64,000 bases of DNA from Pedobacter sp. Leaf194 (GTDB lineage Bacteria; Bacteroidota; Bacteroidia; Sphingobacteriales; Sphingobacteriaceae). The number at the start of each line of letters is the position of its first letter. Within the stretch, counting starts at the first letter, position 1. This document shows positions 10,601 through 19,132 of the stretch, one piece after another. The notes under the pieces are model-generated. The model saw only the letters and a list, made by a program, of their open reading frames with translations, ran no database searches and was not told the DNA's origin. Where the stretch lies: positions 62,001 to 126,000 of the forward strand of contig NZ_LMPU01000011.1 in the NCBI RefSeq assembly GCF_001423945.1, given 5' to 3'. A program made the translations under genes and the position numbers.

Positions 10601-11016
10601 CGCTGGAGCAGGCTTTGGAACAGATAAGAAGTGGTCAATTGCTGTACAACAGAACGGTATACAGTCATCAAACCAAAGATGGCAACATTATCAAAATCGA
10701 TATTCGAAGTACACCAATGCTTTTTAAAGGAAGAGACGCAAAACTTATCGTTGCATCAGACATTACCAAAGAATTGTTGTATATAGATGCGATTGAAGAA
10801 AAGAACACCCGGTTAGAAGAAATTGCGTGGATACAGTCGCACACGGTTAGGGCACCATTAGCAAGAATTATGGCCCTTGTGGATATGCTTGGCAATGAAG
10901 CAAAGCAAAACGTAATTACAAAGGAAGACATACAAAAACACATTCAAACTTCTGCTGCAGAACTCGATAATATTATACGGGAGATTACAGCAATGTCTGA
11001 CAAAACAAATTTATAA
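7636..11016 (+). CDS. Multi-PAS/GAF sensory protein with HisKA-like end and no ATPase domain
   Basis: 1126 residues, cytoplasmic, with no membrane segment. Visible order: a degenerate PAS (about 15-115), PAS with FEFIHPDDAEQ and HRDGSWRWIET (about 145-255), PAS (265-385, KIHPDDLDRV), PAS (395-510, IVYVNEAFCKMSGY), a GAF domain (520-675, GEGLAGRVW), then three more PAS domains (690-790, 800-910, 925-1045). The C-terminus has a HisKA-like dimerisation helix with IQSHTVRAPLARI, His1069 being the likely phosphoacceptor. The protein stops 57 residues later, so the HATPase_c domain (N, G1, G2 boxes) is missing. Two receiver genes follow at once. It cannot autophosphorylate alone; phosphorylation by another kinase or a purely scaffolding role is inferred. 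Confidence 0.88.
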   Translation: MLKDIFRELFRKSLTAAMLIEVASDYFGVLEVTDSYLQLMGLNNPLISSDSTPNTLAHLIADEKSYNLILDQLREAKHSKQVSSFPFFHENQGREFTCIVEPYHATGQDFSFIVVSFSLVTVQNSQSLVENTELPEDELINKRFNHLIQDGLDMIAILDDAGNYKYVGNTSLSVLGFEPEYFIGRNAFEFIHPDDAEQAVIALSSIAGKSRVFLQPFRFLHRDGSWRWIETILTDLRKEPTVNGIVANSRDVTDQIDARNNVLLTNERLRYVTKASSEAIWDWDIATGSLSWGEGFTKFGYQADEMEATIQSWYAKIHPDDLDRVLQSIHLVIDNKETNWFDEYRLLNADGSYSFVADKGFVIFDKNGVALRMVGAMQDVTKTKKEEQHLKLLESVVLNTTDSVAIMEVDPEKFPISEIVYVNEAFCKMSGYSYDEIIGNSPRMLEGSRTDQEELKGLIQKLLMGLPGEATLINYRKNGEEFWLNLSVTPIADDKGQFNRWISIQRDVTQLKVEAVRQSLLSGISVLFNDPADLKKTAASVLDEISKCGNFCTAELWLPDANEIKLKLFARSEVDERMERFYEETADLMVCKRGEGLAGRVWHEMKAEDTSISGIKVEGKRIPAAINAGIKHVYGLPLIYNGKLVGVLVLAVRASHKLEGMAILSDNFSEFLAGEIKRKLLEQELGEVFEFAPDILATLDYDGYFKRINPAAADLLGYSEAELLKKPAQYFVHPADRFATIRMIKKLSRGDKAMSFENRYLTKSGQVKWLSWTANAVSVDGLIFAVAKDITEKKMLADLLHKTNSLARIGSWEINVVDGTVFWSDVTKEIREAELDFQPDLDTGIHYFRDGKDKDTIKAKVQACMMHGTPWDEELEIETFKGNFKWIRTIGQAEMVDGKCFRIFGSFQDIDARKRAELLNSEILAEVAESEKRYSELFHFSPLPMWVYDLNTLYFLDVNLAAIRHYGYSREEFLSMTIRDIRPEAEIPALEQALEQIRSGQLLYNRTVYSHQTKDGNIIKIDIRSTPMLFKGRDAKLIVASDITKELLYIDAIEEKNTRLEEIAWIQSHTVRAPLARIMALVDMLGNEAKQNVITKEDIQKHIQTSAAELDNIIREITAMSDKTNL

Positions 11017-11019
11017 GGA

Positions 11020-11427
11020 ATGAGTGAGAGAGAAATTTTAGTTATTGATGATGACCCGATCATATTGATGATTCATCAGGCGGTTTTAGAATCGGCCCTG
11101 CCAGATTCTACCTGCAAATATTTTGAAGACGCAGGCGATGCACTCCTCTACATGGAAGAGCAAAAAGAACAGTGTAAAAAATTTCTGCTTCTGCTGGATA
11201 TTAATATGCCAATGATAAGCGGCTGGGATTTGGTTGAAGAAGTAAGTGCCAGCGTTTTTAAGGAAAATGTTTCGGTGGTAATGGTTACTTCCTCTATAAA
11301 CGAACGTGATAAACAAAAGGCAAATACCTACGATAATATTTACGATTTTATTAGCAAACCTTTGAAGGAAGAGCACCTTGAAAAGTTGAAACAAATAAAA
11401 GAAATTACCGATTTTATTGCGCAGTAA
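11020..11427 (+). CDS. Single-domain response regulator receiver
   Basis: 135 residues forming one CheY-like receiver domain: acidic pair DDD at 10-12, phosphoacceptor D60 in LLLLDINMP, switch T90 and lysine K113 in ISKPL. There is no output domain. Only 3 bases separate it from the stop codon of the PAS/HisKA protein, so the two are translationally linked. It probably takes phosphate from, or passes it to, His1069 of that protein. Confidence 0.93.
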   Translation: MSEREILVIDDDPIILMIHQAVLESALPDSTCKYFEDAGDALLYMEEQKEQCKKFLLLLDINMPMISGWDLVEEVSASVFKENVSVVMVTSSINERDKQKANTYDNIYDFISKPLKEEHLEKLKQIKEITDFIAQ

Positions 11428-11449
11428 AAAATTTTAATCTCAAAATAAA

Positions 11450-11845
11450 ATGAAACCATCTGAAAAAACAGCCTATAGTTGCGTAATTCTCGACGACGAC
11501 CCGTTAAGTGTTTTCCTGTTGGAAAGTTATTTAACTAATATTGATAAGCTAGCTTTGAAGGGCACTTTTACCGATCCGGTGGCTGCAATGGCGGCATTTC
11601 AAAATTTTGAGCTAATCGATTTCCTGTTTCTTGATATTGGGATGGAGGTATCTGGACTAGATTTAGCAAGGATGCTGAAAAAAAAGGCCAGGTATATTAT
11701 TTTTGTAACCGGGCATGAAGAGTACGCTGTGAAAGCCTTCGAAAATGGTGATGCATACCTGATAAAACCTGTTGATTTTGATACAGTGCTAAAAACGATT
11801 AATAACCTGATTAGTAAAAACCTGACTAGGAACCGTTTGAAATAA
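11450..11845 (+). CDS. LytTR-type receiver protein without DNA-binding domain
   Basis: 131 residues: acidic DDD at 15-17, phosphoacceptor D62 in LFLDIGM, T87 in FVTGHEEYAVKAFENGD and K106 in YLIKPVDF. The FVTGH-EYAVKAFE pattern is typical of receivers of LytR/AlgR regulators, but the LytTR domain is absent and the sequence after the stop shows no remnant of one. It is the third gene of the operon, 22 bp after the first receiver, and is followed by a hairpin terminator. Confidence 0.9.
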   Translation: MKPSEKTAYSCVILDDDPLSVFLLESYLTNIDKLALKGTFTDPVAAMAAFQNFELIDFLFLDIGMEVSGLDLARMLKKKARYIIFVTGHEEYAVKAFENGDAYLIKPVDFDTVLKTINNLISKNLTRNRLK

Positions 11846-11876
11846 CAAGATTGTGTTTATCAAAATTATTATTATT

Positions 11877-11904
11877 GATTAAGCGTCGTCGTTTGCGCTT
11901 AATC
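11877..11904 (+). terminator. Hairpin after the two-component operon
   Basis: A perfect 9-bp stem, GATTAAGCG at 11877-11885 with CGCTTAATC at 11896-11904, and a 10-nt loop. The T tract after it is weak. Confidence 0.55.
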
Positions 11905-12008
11905 GTATGTCTTTAAACCTACCTCATCTGTATTAAAACATTGTTCCCAAATCTGCAATGATTTCTTCAAAAATCTGCTTTGGAAAACACTTTTTACGCT
12001 AAACCTAA

Positions 12009-12023
12009 GTGTAAAATTTACAC
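12009..12023. promoter_or_regulatory. Palindrome GTGTAAA-A-TTTACAC, candidate operator
   Basis: A perfect 7+1+7 inverted repeat about 180 bp ahead of the RND operon. The size fits a dimeric repressor or activator site, but no regulator gene is adjacent and no second copy was seen. Confidence 0.3.
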
Positions 12024-12200
12024 CTGAATTTTAACTTCATTATAACTTCATAATTCTATGGTTATTTCGTATCAGAATTAATCAACGGATAGCCCTAGTT
12101 TATTGAAGTCTCTCGTCTGCACTTGCAGTATCGTCTTTTATAGATTAACTATCTGAAGGTTAATAAGAAAAATAAATCAGATAAAACTATCAGTAAAAAG

Positions 12201-13283
12201 ATGAAGAGAAATGTCATGTTCCTTGGCCTGTGTGCTTTACTCTACGTAACAGGTTGTACCGAGAAAAAAGAAGAAAAAGAAGAAGTAGCAACATATGCGG
12301 TAACTTCGCCCGTAAAAATTGATACCTCTTTTACGAAAGAGTATGTTTCGCAAATTAAATCTGTGCGAAATATCGAAATCCGTGCCCTTGAAAAGGGTTA
12401 CCTCCAAAACATTTATGTAGATGAAGGGCAGCATGTGCATGCCGGGCAGGTTCTGTTTAGAATCATGCCTAAAATGCTTCAGGCTGAACTTTTGAAGGCA
12501 CAGGCAGAAACTAAAGCTGCAGAAATTGAGCTGGAGAATACAAAATTACTGACCGATAAGAATGTCGTTTCTAAAAATGAACTTGCAATGGCAAGAGCAA
12601 AACTGCAGGGCGCTAATGCAGAAACAGCGATGGCCAAGATGCATTTGGCATTCACAGAAATAAAGGCACCTTTTGATGGCACCATCGATCGCATTCCTTT
12701 GAAATTGGGAAGTATGGTAGATGAAGGCGCTCTGTTAACCAGTCTCTCCGATAACAGTCAGGTTTTCGCTTATTTTAATGTTTCCGAACCAGAATACCTA
12801 AGTTACCAATCGGCTGCAAAGGCCAAAGGACAGCAGGAGGTAGGTTTGTTACTTGCAAATAATGAAATGCTAAAATCGAAAGGTAAAGTTGAAGTTATTG
12901 AAAGTGAATTTAACAATGAAACGGGCAATATAGCCTTCCGTGCCAGGTTTAACAATTCGGATAACTTGCTTAGAAATGGCGAAACCGGCAAAATTCAGAT
13001 GGTTGTGCCCTTAAAAAATGCAATTGTTATTCCACAGAAAGCAACATACGATATCCAGGACAAAACATATGTTTTTGTTGTAGATAGCAAAAATAAAGTT
13101 CATTCAAGAGCAATTACTGTTGCCAGCGAATTACCAGATTTGTATGTTATAAGCGATGGTTTAGCACTTGGAGATAAAATATTGCTCGAAGGCGTACAGA
13201 AGGTTAAGGATGATGACAAAATCGCCTATAAATTCCAGAATCCCCAAGAAGTTATCAAACAGTTAAGATTGAAAACCGAATAA
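12201..13283 (+). CDS. RND efflux periplasmic adaptor (membrane fusion lipoprotein)
   Basis: 360 residues with a lipoprotein signal (lipobox VTGC, Cys19). It shows the AcrA/HlyD layout: biotinyl-lipoyl half motif GYLQNIYVDEGQHVHAGQVLF (about 67-87), an alpha-helical hairpin (100-150) with KNELAMARAKLQ, the second lipoyl half with FTEIKAPFDGTIDRIPLKLG, then beta-barrel and membrane-proximal parts. It links the inner-membrane pump to the outer-membrane channel. First gene of a three-gene operon, 23 bp ahead of the pump gene. The substrate is unknown. Confidence 0.95.
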   Translation: MKRNVMFLGLCALLYVTGCTEKKEEKEEVATYAVTSPVKIDTSFTKEYVSQIKSVRNIEIRALEKGYLQNIYVDEGQHVHAGQVLFRIMPKMLQAELLKAQAETKAAEIELENTKLLTDKNVVSKNELAMARAKLQGANAETAMAKMHLAFTEIKAPFDGTIDRIPLKLGSMVDEGALLTSLSDNSQVFAYFNVSEPEYLSYQSAAKAKGQQEVGLLLANNEMLKSKGKVEVIESEFNNETGNIAFRARFNNSDNLLRNGETGKIQMVVPLKNAIVIPQKATYDIQDKTYVFVVDSKNKVHSRAITVASELPDLYVISDGLALGDKILLEGVQKVKDDDKIAYKFQNPQEVIKQLRLKTE

Positions 13284-13306
13284 TCTTAAACCCTCATACT
13301 TAATTT

Positions 13307-16300
13307 ATGTTTAGCAAATTCATACAAAGGCCCGTCCTTTCTATAGTTATATCGCTTGTAATCGTGTTTCTTGGTGTGCTGGCAATCAGCTATCTGCCAG
13401 TTACGCAGTTTCCATCTATTTCGCCACCTAAGGTTAATATTACTGCAGAATATCCTGGAGCGAACAACGAATTATTAATAAAATCAGTTGTCATTCCGTT
13501 GGAGCGGGCCTTAAATGGTGTTCCCGGTATGAAATATATTGCATCCGATGCAGGTAATGATGGCGAAGCGTCTATTCAGGTAGTGTTCAATCTGGGTACC
13601 GATCCTAACCAGGCATCATTAAACGTTCAAAATCGTGTGGCTGCGGTAACGAATAAACTTCCTCCATTGGTTGTTCGGGAAGGGGTTAAAATTACCCGGG
13701 AAGAATCTAACATGTTGATGTACATTAACTTGTATAGTAAAGACCCGAAAATGAACCAAAACTTCCTATACAATTTTGCAGATATTAATTTACTTGCAGA
13801 GCTAAAAAGGATTGATGGTGTAGGTTTCGCCGATATTCTTGGTGACCGGGATTATGCAATGCGTATCTGGCTAAAACCCGACCGCATGCAGGCCTATAAA
13901 ATTTCTGTTGATGAAGTGATGAAAGCGCTTGATGAACAGAGTTTAGAAGCATCGCCCGGTAAAACAGGTGAGAGTTCTGGAAAAAGATCGCAGGCTTTTG
14001 AATATGTTTTAAAATATTCTGGCCGATTTAACACCAAAGAAGGTTATGAGAATATTGTTTTAAGAGCAAATGCCAATGGCGAAATGCTGCGCTTAAAAGA
14101 TGTTGCCGATGTAGATTTCAGTGCTTCTGCTTACAACCTATATTCAACATTAAACGGAAAGGCTTCGGCGGCGATTGTGTTAAAACAATCGTACGGTAGT
14201 AATGCAAGCCAGGTAATTAAAGATGTTAAGGCCAAAATGGCTGAGATTAAGGCAAGTTCGTTTCCTAAAGGATTGGATTATGAAGTAAGCTACGACGTTT
14301 CGAAGTTTCTGGACGCATCGATAGAAAAGGTTATCCACACACTTGTGGAAGCATTTATTCTGGTAGGCTTAGTTGTATTTCTCTTCCTTGGCGACTGGCG
14401 TTCTACCGTTATTCCGGCTATTGCAGTTCCGGTTTCCCTTATCGGAACATTTGTATTTATGTCGTTTTTTGGAATCACGCTGAATTTAATAACCTTGTTT
14501 GCGCTCGTGCTTGCAATTGGTGTTGTTGTGGATGATGCGATTGTTGTTATTGAAGCTGTACACGCAAAAATGGAAAACGATCCAAAATTGTCTGTACTCC
14601 GGGCAACACAGGAAGCCATGAAGGAAATAAGTGGTGCCATTATCGCCATTACCTTCCTTATGGCATCGGTTTTCATTCCGGTAACATTCATGTCCGGGCC
14701 GGTTGGTATTTTTTACCGTCAGTTCTCCATTACCATGGCAACCGCGATTATCCTTTCGGGTATTGTTGCCTTAACCCTCACACCGGCTTTATGTGCCATC
14801 ATGTTGAAAAATAATCATGGTCATGCTAAAAAGAAAACCATTGTAGATAGATTTTTAGATGGGTTTAACCGCGGTTTCGCGAAACTATCAGGCAAATACG
14901 AACTGGTTTTAACAAAGGTTGTTAGCAGGAGATTAGTAACCTTCGGGGTTTTAATTTTATTCTGCCTGGGTATTTGGGGCTTGAGTGGCAGCGTACCGTC
15001 AGGCTTTATTCCTAACGAAGATCAGGGTATGGTTTATGCAATTATTCAAACCCCGCCCGGATCTACTTTGGAACGTACCGACCAGGTTGCAGAGCGGTTA
15101 CAAAAAATGTGTGAAGGCATTGATGGCGTGAAATCGGTATCTTCTCTCGCCGGTTATGAAATCCTGACAGAAGGTACGGGCTCAAACTCGGGAACCTGTT
15201 TAATAAACCTTAAAGACTGGGATGAACGTAAAGGTTCTGCTCAAGACATCATTAAGGAACTCGAAGAAAAATCTAAATCGATTCCGGGTGCAACAATCGA
15301 ATTTTTCCAGCCACCCGCAGTTCCGGGTTATGGTGCGGCAGGAGGTTTTGAACTTCGTTTGCTGGATAAGGCGGGTAGTGGCGATTATAAAAAGATGGAA
15401 ACAGTTGCTAACGATTTTGTTCGCGAACTTAATAAACGCAAAGAGCTATCCTCTGTGTTTACATTTTATAGTGCCAGTTTTCCACAGTATATGCTAAATA
15501 TTGATAATGATATAGCACAGCAAAAAGGAATTACCATTGATAACGCAATGAACACGCTTTCTACATTTGTCGGCAGTAATTATGAAACTAGTTTCATCAA
15601 GTACGATCGCCAGTATAAAGTTATGGTGCAGGCTTTGCCACAATACAGAGCTTTACCCGAAGACATTTTAAAATTATCGGTTAAAAATGATAAGGATGAG
15701 ATGGTTCCGTTTTCAGCTTTTATGAAAATGCAACGGGTTTATGGTCTTTCAGAAATCACAAGACATAACATGTATAATGCTTCCGAAATTAGCGGTCAGT
15801 CTGCACAGGGTTATAGTTCCGGAGAAGCCATTGCCGCGATAACTGAAGTTGCCAAAAAGACTTTACCAAGAGGTTTCGGTATCGATTGGGCGGGTATTTC
15901 TAAAGATGAGGTATCGAGAGGTAATGAGGCGATATACATCTTTTTAATCTGTCTTGGCTTCGTTTACCTGGTGCTGGCGGCACAATACGAGAGTTTTATA
16001 TTACCGCTTTCTGTAATTTTATCACTTCCCGTTGGGATTTTTGGCGCCTTCCTTTTCCTCAAAATTCTAGGTCTGGAAAACAACATTTATGCGCAGGTAG
16101 CCATGGTAATGCTGATTGGTTTGCTGGGTAAAAACGCCGTGTTAATTGTTGAGTTTGCCACACAAAGGCAGGCACAGGGGGCCACGGTTCTAAAAGCAGC
16201 CATGGAAGGTGCAGGTGTTAGGTTCAGGCCAATTTTAATGACTTCGTTTGCCTTTATTGCCGGTTTAATTCCACTGATGATTGCCAGCGGCCCTGGTAAA

Positions 16301-16477
16301 ATAGGAAACAGAACGATTGGTTCTGCCGCGGCTGGTGGTATGCTTTTCGGAACCATTTTCGGTGTCGTTATCATCCCAGGATTATACTACGTATTTGGAA
16401 CAATTGCAGCAAAACATAAGCTGATTAAAATTGAAGAAGAACATCCATTAACTGAAGAAATAGAAGATAATGTTTAA
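13307..16477 (+). CDS. RND multidrug efflux pump, inner-membrane subunit (AcrB-like, HAE1)
   Basis: 1056 residues, full length for HAE1 pumps. The start has FIQRPVLSIVISLVIVFLGVL (TM1) and FPSISPPKVNITAEYPGAN; the TM4 segment carries the proton-relay Asp pair in GVVVDDAIVVIEAV. Other family signatures are FIPNEDQGMVYAIIQTPPG and the C-terminal GLLGKNAVLIVEFA and RFRPILMTSFAFIAGLIPL. It exports drugs or other amphiphiles using the proton gradient and works as a trimer with the adaptor before it and the channel after it. The last 8 bases overlap the channel gene. Confidence 0.96.
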   Translation: MFSKFIQRPVLSIVISLVIVFLGVLAISYLPVTQFPSISPPKVNITAEYPGANNELLIKSVVIPLERALNGVPGMKYIASDAGNDGEASIQVVFNLGTDPNQASLNVQNRVAAVTNKLPPLVVREGVKITREESNMLMYINLYSKDPKMNQNFLYNFADINLLAELKRIDGVGFADILGDRDYAMRIWLKPDRMQAYKISVDEVMKALDEQSLEASPGKTGESSGKRSQAFEYVLKYSGRFNTKEGYENIVLRANANGEMLRLKDVADVDFSASAYNLYSTLNGKASAAIVLKQSYGSNASQVIKDVKAKMAEIKASSFPKGLDYEVSYDVSKFLDASIEKVIHTLVEAFILVGLVVFLFLGDWRSTVIPAIAVPVSLIGTFVFMSFFGITLNLITLFALVLAIGVVVDDAIVVIEAVHAKMENDPKLSVLRATQEAMKEISGAIIAITFLMASVFIPVTFMSGPVGIFYRQFSITMATAIILSGIVALTLTPALCAIMLKNNHGHAKKKTIVDRFLDGFNRGFAKLSGKYELVLTKVVSRRLVTFGVLILFCLGIWGLSGSVPSGFIPNEDQGMVYAIIQTPPGSTLERTDQVAERLQKMCEGIDGVKSVSSLAGYEILTEGTGSNSGTCLINLKDWDERKGSAQDIIKELEEKSKSIPGATIEFFQPPAVPGYGAAGGFELRLLDKAGSGDYKKMETVANDFVRELNKRKELSSVFTFYSASFPQYMLNIDNDIAQQKGITIDNAMNTLSTFVGSNYETSFIKYDRQYKVMVQALPQYRALPEDILKLSVKNDKDEMVPFSAFMKMQRVYGLSEITRHNMYNASEISGQSAQGYSSGEAIAAITEVAKKTLPRGFGIDWAGISKDEVSRGNEAIYIFLICLGFVYLVLAAQYESFILPLSVILSLPVGIFGAFLFLKILGLENNIYAQVAMVMLIGLLGKNAVLIVEFATQRQAQGATVLKAAMEGAGVRFRPILMTSFAFIAGLIPLMIASGPGKIGNRTIGSAAAGGMLFGTIFGVVIIPGLYYVFGTIAAKHKLIKIEEEHPLTEEIEDNV

Positions 16478-17903
16478 AAGAAATATTTATAAGTGCGTTG
16501 GCCTGTTAATTATTTGCGCTACGTACTCGGCATGTAAAGTTCCTGATTTTGCACAACGCGATGAGCAAAAAAACCTGCCAATGGGTTTCAGCAACTCATC
16601 TGACAGTACAAATACTGGCAAAATACAGTGGAAACAGTTCTTTACCGACCCAAATCTGGTTAGTTTAATCGATACTGCCCTGAAAAATAATCAGGAATTA
16701 AATATTACCCTGCAGGAGATTGAAATCGCTAAGAATGAAATCAAAGCCAGAAAGGGCGAGCTATTACCAACTGTGGGCTACAGGGTTGGTGCTGGATTAG
16801 AGAAAGTTGGCCGCTACACTAGTTCTGGCGCTGGTGATGCATCTACCGACATTACGCCGGGTAAGGAAGTGCCCGATGTGCTGCCTGATTATGCTTTCGG
16901 CTTGCAGGCAAACTGGGAGGCCGATATTTGGCACAAACTACGCAATTCAAAAAAGGCTGCGGTAAATCGCTACCTTTCTACCGTAGAAGGCAAAAACTTC
17001 GTAATTACCAACCTGGTTGCAGAAGTGGCCAATGGCTACTATGAGTTGCTGGCTTACGATAACCAGCTGGCTATCGTAAAACAAAACATTGCCTTACAAA
17101 CCAATGCATTAGAGTTGATGAAAATTCAAAAACAGGCAACACGGGTAACTGAACTGGCGGTAAGAAAATTTGAAGCGGAGGTGTTAAATTCAAAAAGTTT
17201 GGAGTTTGATATTGAACAGAACATTACAGAAAGTGCAAATAAGATTAACTTTCTGCTAGGTCGCTATCCTCAGCCAATCGTTCGGGATAAAACAAGTTTT
17301 ACGGATTTGGTTCCCCCAAGAGTACAGGCAGGTTTACCTTCGCAATTATTGGCAAACCGCCCGGATATAAAACAGGCAGAATTCGATTTAGCAGCAGCGA
17401 AATTAGATGTAAAGGTTGCTAAAGCCCAATTTTATCCTTCACTGGGCATTTCTGCCACAATTGGTTACCAGGCCTTTAATCCTTCATACCTGTTGAGAAC
17501 GCCCGAATCTTTAGCTTATTCGTTAGCAGGGGATTTGGCTGGGCCGTTGATTAATCGTAATGCCATTAAAGCTGAATATTTAACAGCCAATGCAAAGCAA
17601 CTTCAGGCCGTGTTCAATTATGAAAAAACGGTACTAAATGGCTATATCGAGGTCGCTAATCAACTTTCGAACATTACTAATCTTCAAAAAAGTTACGATT
17701 TGAAATCGAAACAAGTCCTTGCTTTAACGCAGTCAATCGATATCTCAAATGATTTGTTTAAATCCGCAAGAGCAGATTACTTCGAAGTTTTAATGACTCA
17801 GAGAGATGCGTTGCAATCAAAACTAGAATTAATAGAAACTAAAAAGCAACAACTCAATGCTGTTGTAAACATCTACCATGCACTTGGCGGTGGCTGGAAC
17901 TAA
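16470..17903 (+). CDS. RND efflux outer-membrane channel (TolC/NodT family lipoprotein)
   Basis: 477 residues with a signal ending in a lipobox-like YSAC (Cys22), as in OprM/NodT proteins. It has two outer-membrane efflux protein repeats; the second begins at SQLLANRPDIKQAEFDLAAA. Long helical stretches of the alpha-barrel and strands such as YPSLGISATIGYQ are visible. It completes the efflux complex begun by the adaptor and pump genes; the 8-bp overlap with the pump gene supports co-translation. A strong terminator follows. Confidence 0.95.
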   Translation: MFKRNIYKCVGLLIICATYSACKVPDFAQRDEQKNLPMGFSNSSDSTNTGKIQWKQFFTDPNLVSLIDTALKNNQELNITLQEIEIAKNEIKARKGELLPTVGYRVGAGLEKVGRYTSSGAGDASTDITPGKEVPDVLPDYAFGLQANWEADIWHKLRNSKKAAVNRYLSTVEGKNFVITNLVAEVANGYYELLAYDNQLAIVKQNIALQTNALELMKIQKQATRVTELAVRKFEAEVLNSKSLEFDIEQNITESANKINFLLGRYPQPIVRDKTSFTDLVPPRVQAGLPSQLLANRPDIKQAEFDLAAAKLDVKVAKAQFYPSLGISATIGYQAFNPSYLLRTPESLAYSLAGDLAGPLINRNAIKAEYLTANAKQLQAVFNYEKTVLNGYIEVANQLSNITNLQKSYDLKSKQVLALTQSIDISNDLFKSARADYFEVLMTQRDALQSKLELIETKKQQLNAVVNIYHALGGGWN

Positions 17904-17921
17904 TAAAAACATTTATTATTC

Positions 17922-17955
17922 AACAAAGGATGGCTCTTTCAAGCCATCCTTTGTT
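17922..17955 (+). terminator. Intrinsic terminator of the RND operon
   Basis: Perfect 14-bp stem (17922-17935 with 17942-17955) and a 6-nt loop; the 3' arm ends in TTTGTTATTT. Confidence 0.85.
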
Positions 17956-18105
17956 ATTTAATGGTAGAACTAAAATCGAAATACTTAAAACGCAAGTTTG
18001 TTATCTCGCAATTTCCGGCCTCGGTTGCTAAGGCAGCAAACTGTATTAGCTGGAAGAGTTACAAACCAATATTTTTAGATCAGCTTAACGCTAATCACTT
18101 TCTTT

Positions 18106-18330
18106 TTAAAGCGGCGGACTATAAAATACCTCAAGAACGGTACAGTTAAAACCAAGCTTTTTAAATAGGGATATGATTACCTCATTAACGTTTTCCTGCG
18201 AATCTATGCGCAAAATCTTATCGCAGTCGTATAGGTCCAGGTTCCAGTTCACGTTTGGAAAGTTAAGCATTGGCTTTAGCTTGTGCAGTTCAACTTCAGA
18301 TTGCACATTAGTTTTAAATACAGAAATCAT
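18106..18330 (-). CDS. Small conserved-looking protein, ferredoxin-like fold suspected
   Basis: 74 residues: MISVFKTNV start, then LNFPNVNWNLDLYDCDKILRI, then an amphipathic helix (VNEVIISLFKKLGF) and a final strand. The beta-alpha-beta pattern with VNWNLDL-DCDKILR resembles heavy-metal-associated (HMA-like) domains that lack the CxxC metal site. I recall similar small proteins in Sphingobacteriaceae, but the function is unknown. The alternative frame on the plus strand (18173-18367) is less protein-like. Confidence 0.7.
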   Translation of the reverse strand: MISVFKTNVQSEVELHKLKPMLNFPNVNWNLDLYDCDKILRIDSQENVNEVIISLFKKLGFNCTVLEVFYSPPL

Positions 18331-18548
18331 AAGCTTTGGTTTTACTTCAGGAAAGCTTTTTTCATGAAGATTTATCTACGTAGACGAGTCAAAAGAGAAA
18401 ATACTTTAAAATTTAAATTTTTTTTAAAAAAACTAATGAGGGAAAAATATGTAGAGTAAGATGTACCCGGAAGGCTGTGTATTAAATTACAATTATGTTG
18501 CCTTTGCCGATTATAATCCATGTAACTTTAAGATTTAAAAGAAAACAT

Positions 18549-19037
18549 ATGAATACAGAAAAAGCGATACTTGCGGGCGGTTGTTTTTGGGGCGTAGAGG
18601 AATTGTTCAGACAACAGCCAGGCGTAATTTCAACAGTTGTTGGATATACCGGTGGCGATGTGCCCAATGCAACTTACAGAAATCACGGCACGCACGCGGA
18701 AGGAATCGAGATTATCTTTGACCCAGCGACATTATCCTTTCGGAAATTGCTGGAATATTTCTTTCAAATTCACAACCCAACCACAAAAAACAGGCAAGGT
18801 AATGACGTTGGCATGTCTTATCGCTCTGCTATTTTCTATTTAAACGATGAGCAGCGGGATATTGCAAACGCCTTGATTTCAGAGATGGATGCGTCAGGGA
18901 AATGGCCTGGAAAAATTATTACTGAGGTTGTTCCGGCTGGCGATTTCTGGAATGCGGAAGAAGAGCATCAGGATTACCTGCAGAAAAACCCTTATGGCTA
19001 CACCTGCCATTATGAGCGCCCCGAATGGACCTTGTAA
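18549..19037 (+). CDS. msrA: Peptide-methionine (S)-S-oxide reductase MsrA
   Basis: 162 residues from the ATG at 18549; the open frame extends 18 codons further upstream (to 18495) but that part is not family-like. The catalytic motif GGCFWG is at residues 10-15 with Cys12 as nucleophile. Further signatures are [37 protein letters not shown] and [13 protein letters not shown]. It repairs methionine sulfoxide in proteins with thioredoxin. A Cys in the C-terminal YTCHY may be the resolving residue. No MsrB domain is fused. Cytoplasmic. Confidence 0.95.
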   Translation: MNTEKAILAGGCFWGVEELFRQQPGVISTVVGYTGGDVPNATYRNHGTHAEGIEIIFDPATLSFRKLLEYFFQIHNPTTKNRQGNDVGMSYRSAIFYLNDEQRDIANALISEMDASGKWPGKIITEVVPAGDFWNAEEEHQDYLQKNPYGYTCHYERPEWTL

Positions 19038-19132
19038 ACTTATGAAACTACATTAAACTTTTCGCACCAATAACTGTCAAAAACATACACACAGCGAAAG
19101 GCTGAAGTTATTGTTTACTAAACGGTTAGGTT

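Larger units (their letters stand above)
11846..12200. other. Intergenic region upstream of the RND operon
   Basis: 355 bp holding the terminator of the two-component operon (11877-11904) and a 15-bp palindrome (12009-12023); otherwise A/T-rich with no ORF. The RND operon promoter must lie in the last 200 bp but no TAnnTTTG match is seen. Confidence 0.6.

Noticed and set aside
17961-18149. Plus-strand ORF of 62 codons after the RND terminator
   Set aside because: It overlaps the end of the better supported minus-strand gene 18106-18330 and has no domain-like pattern.
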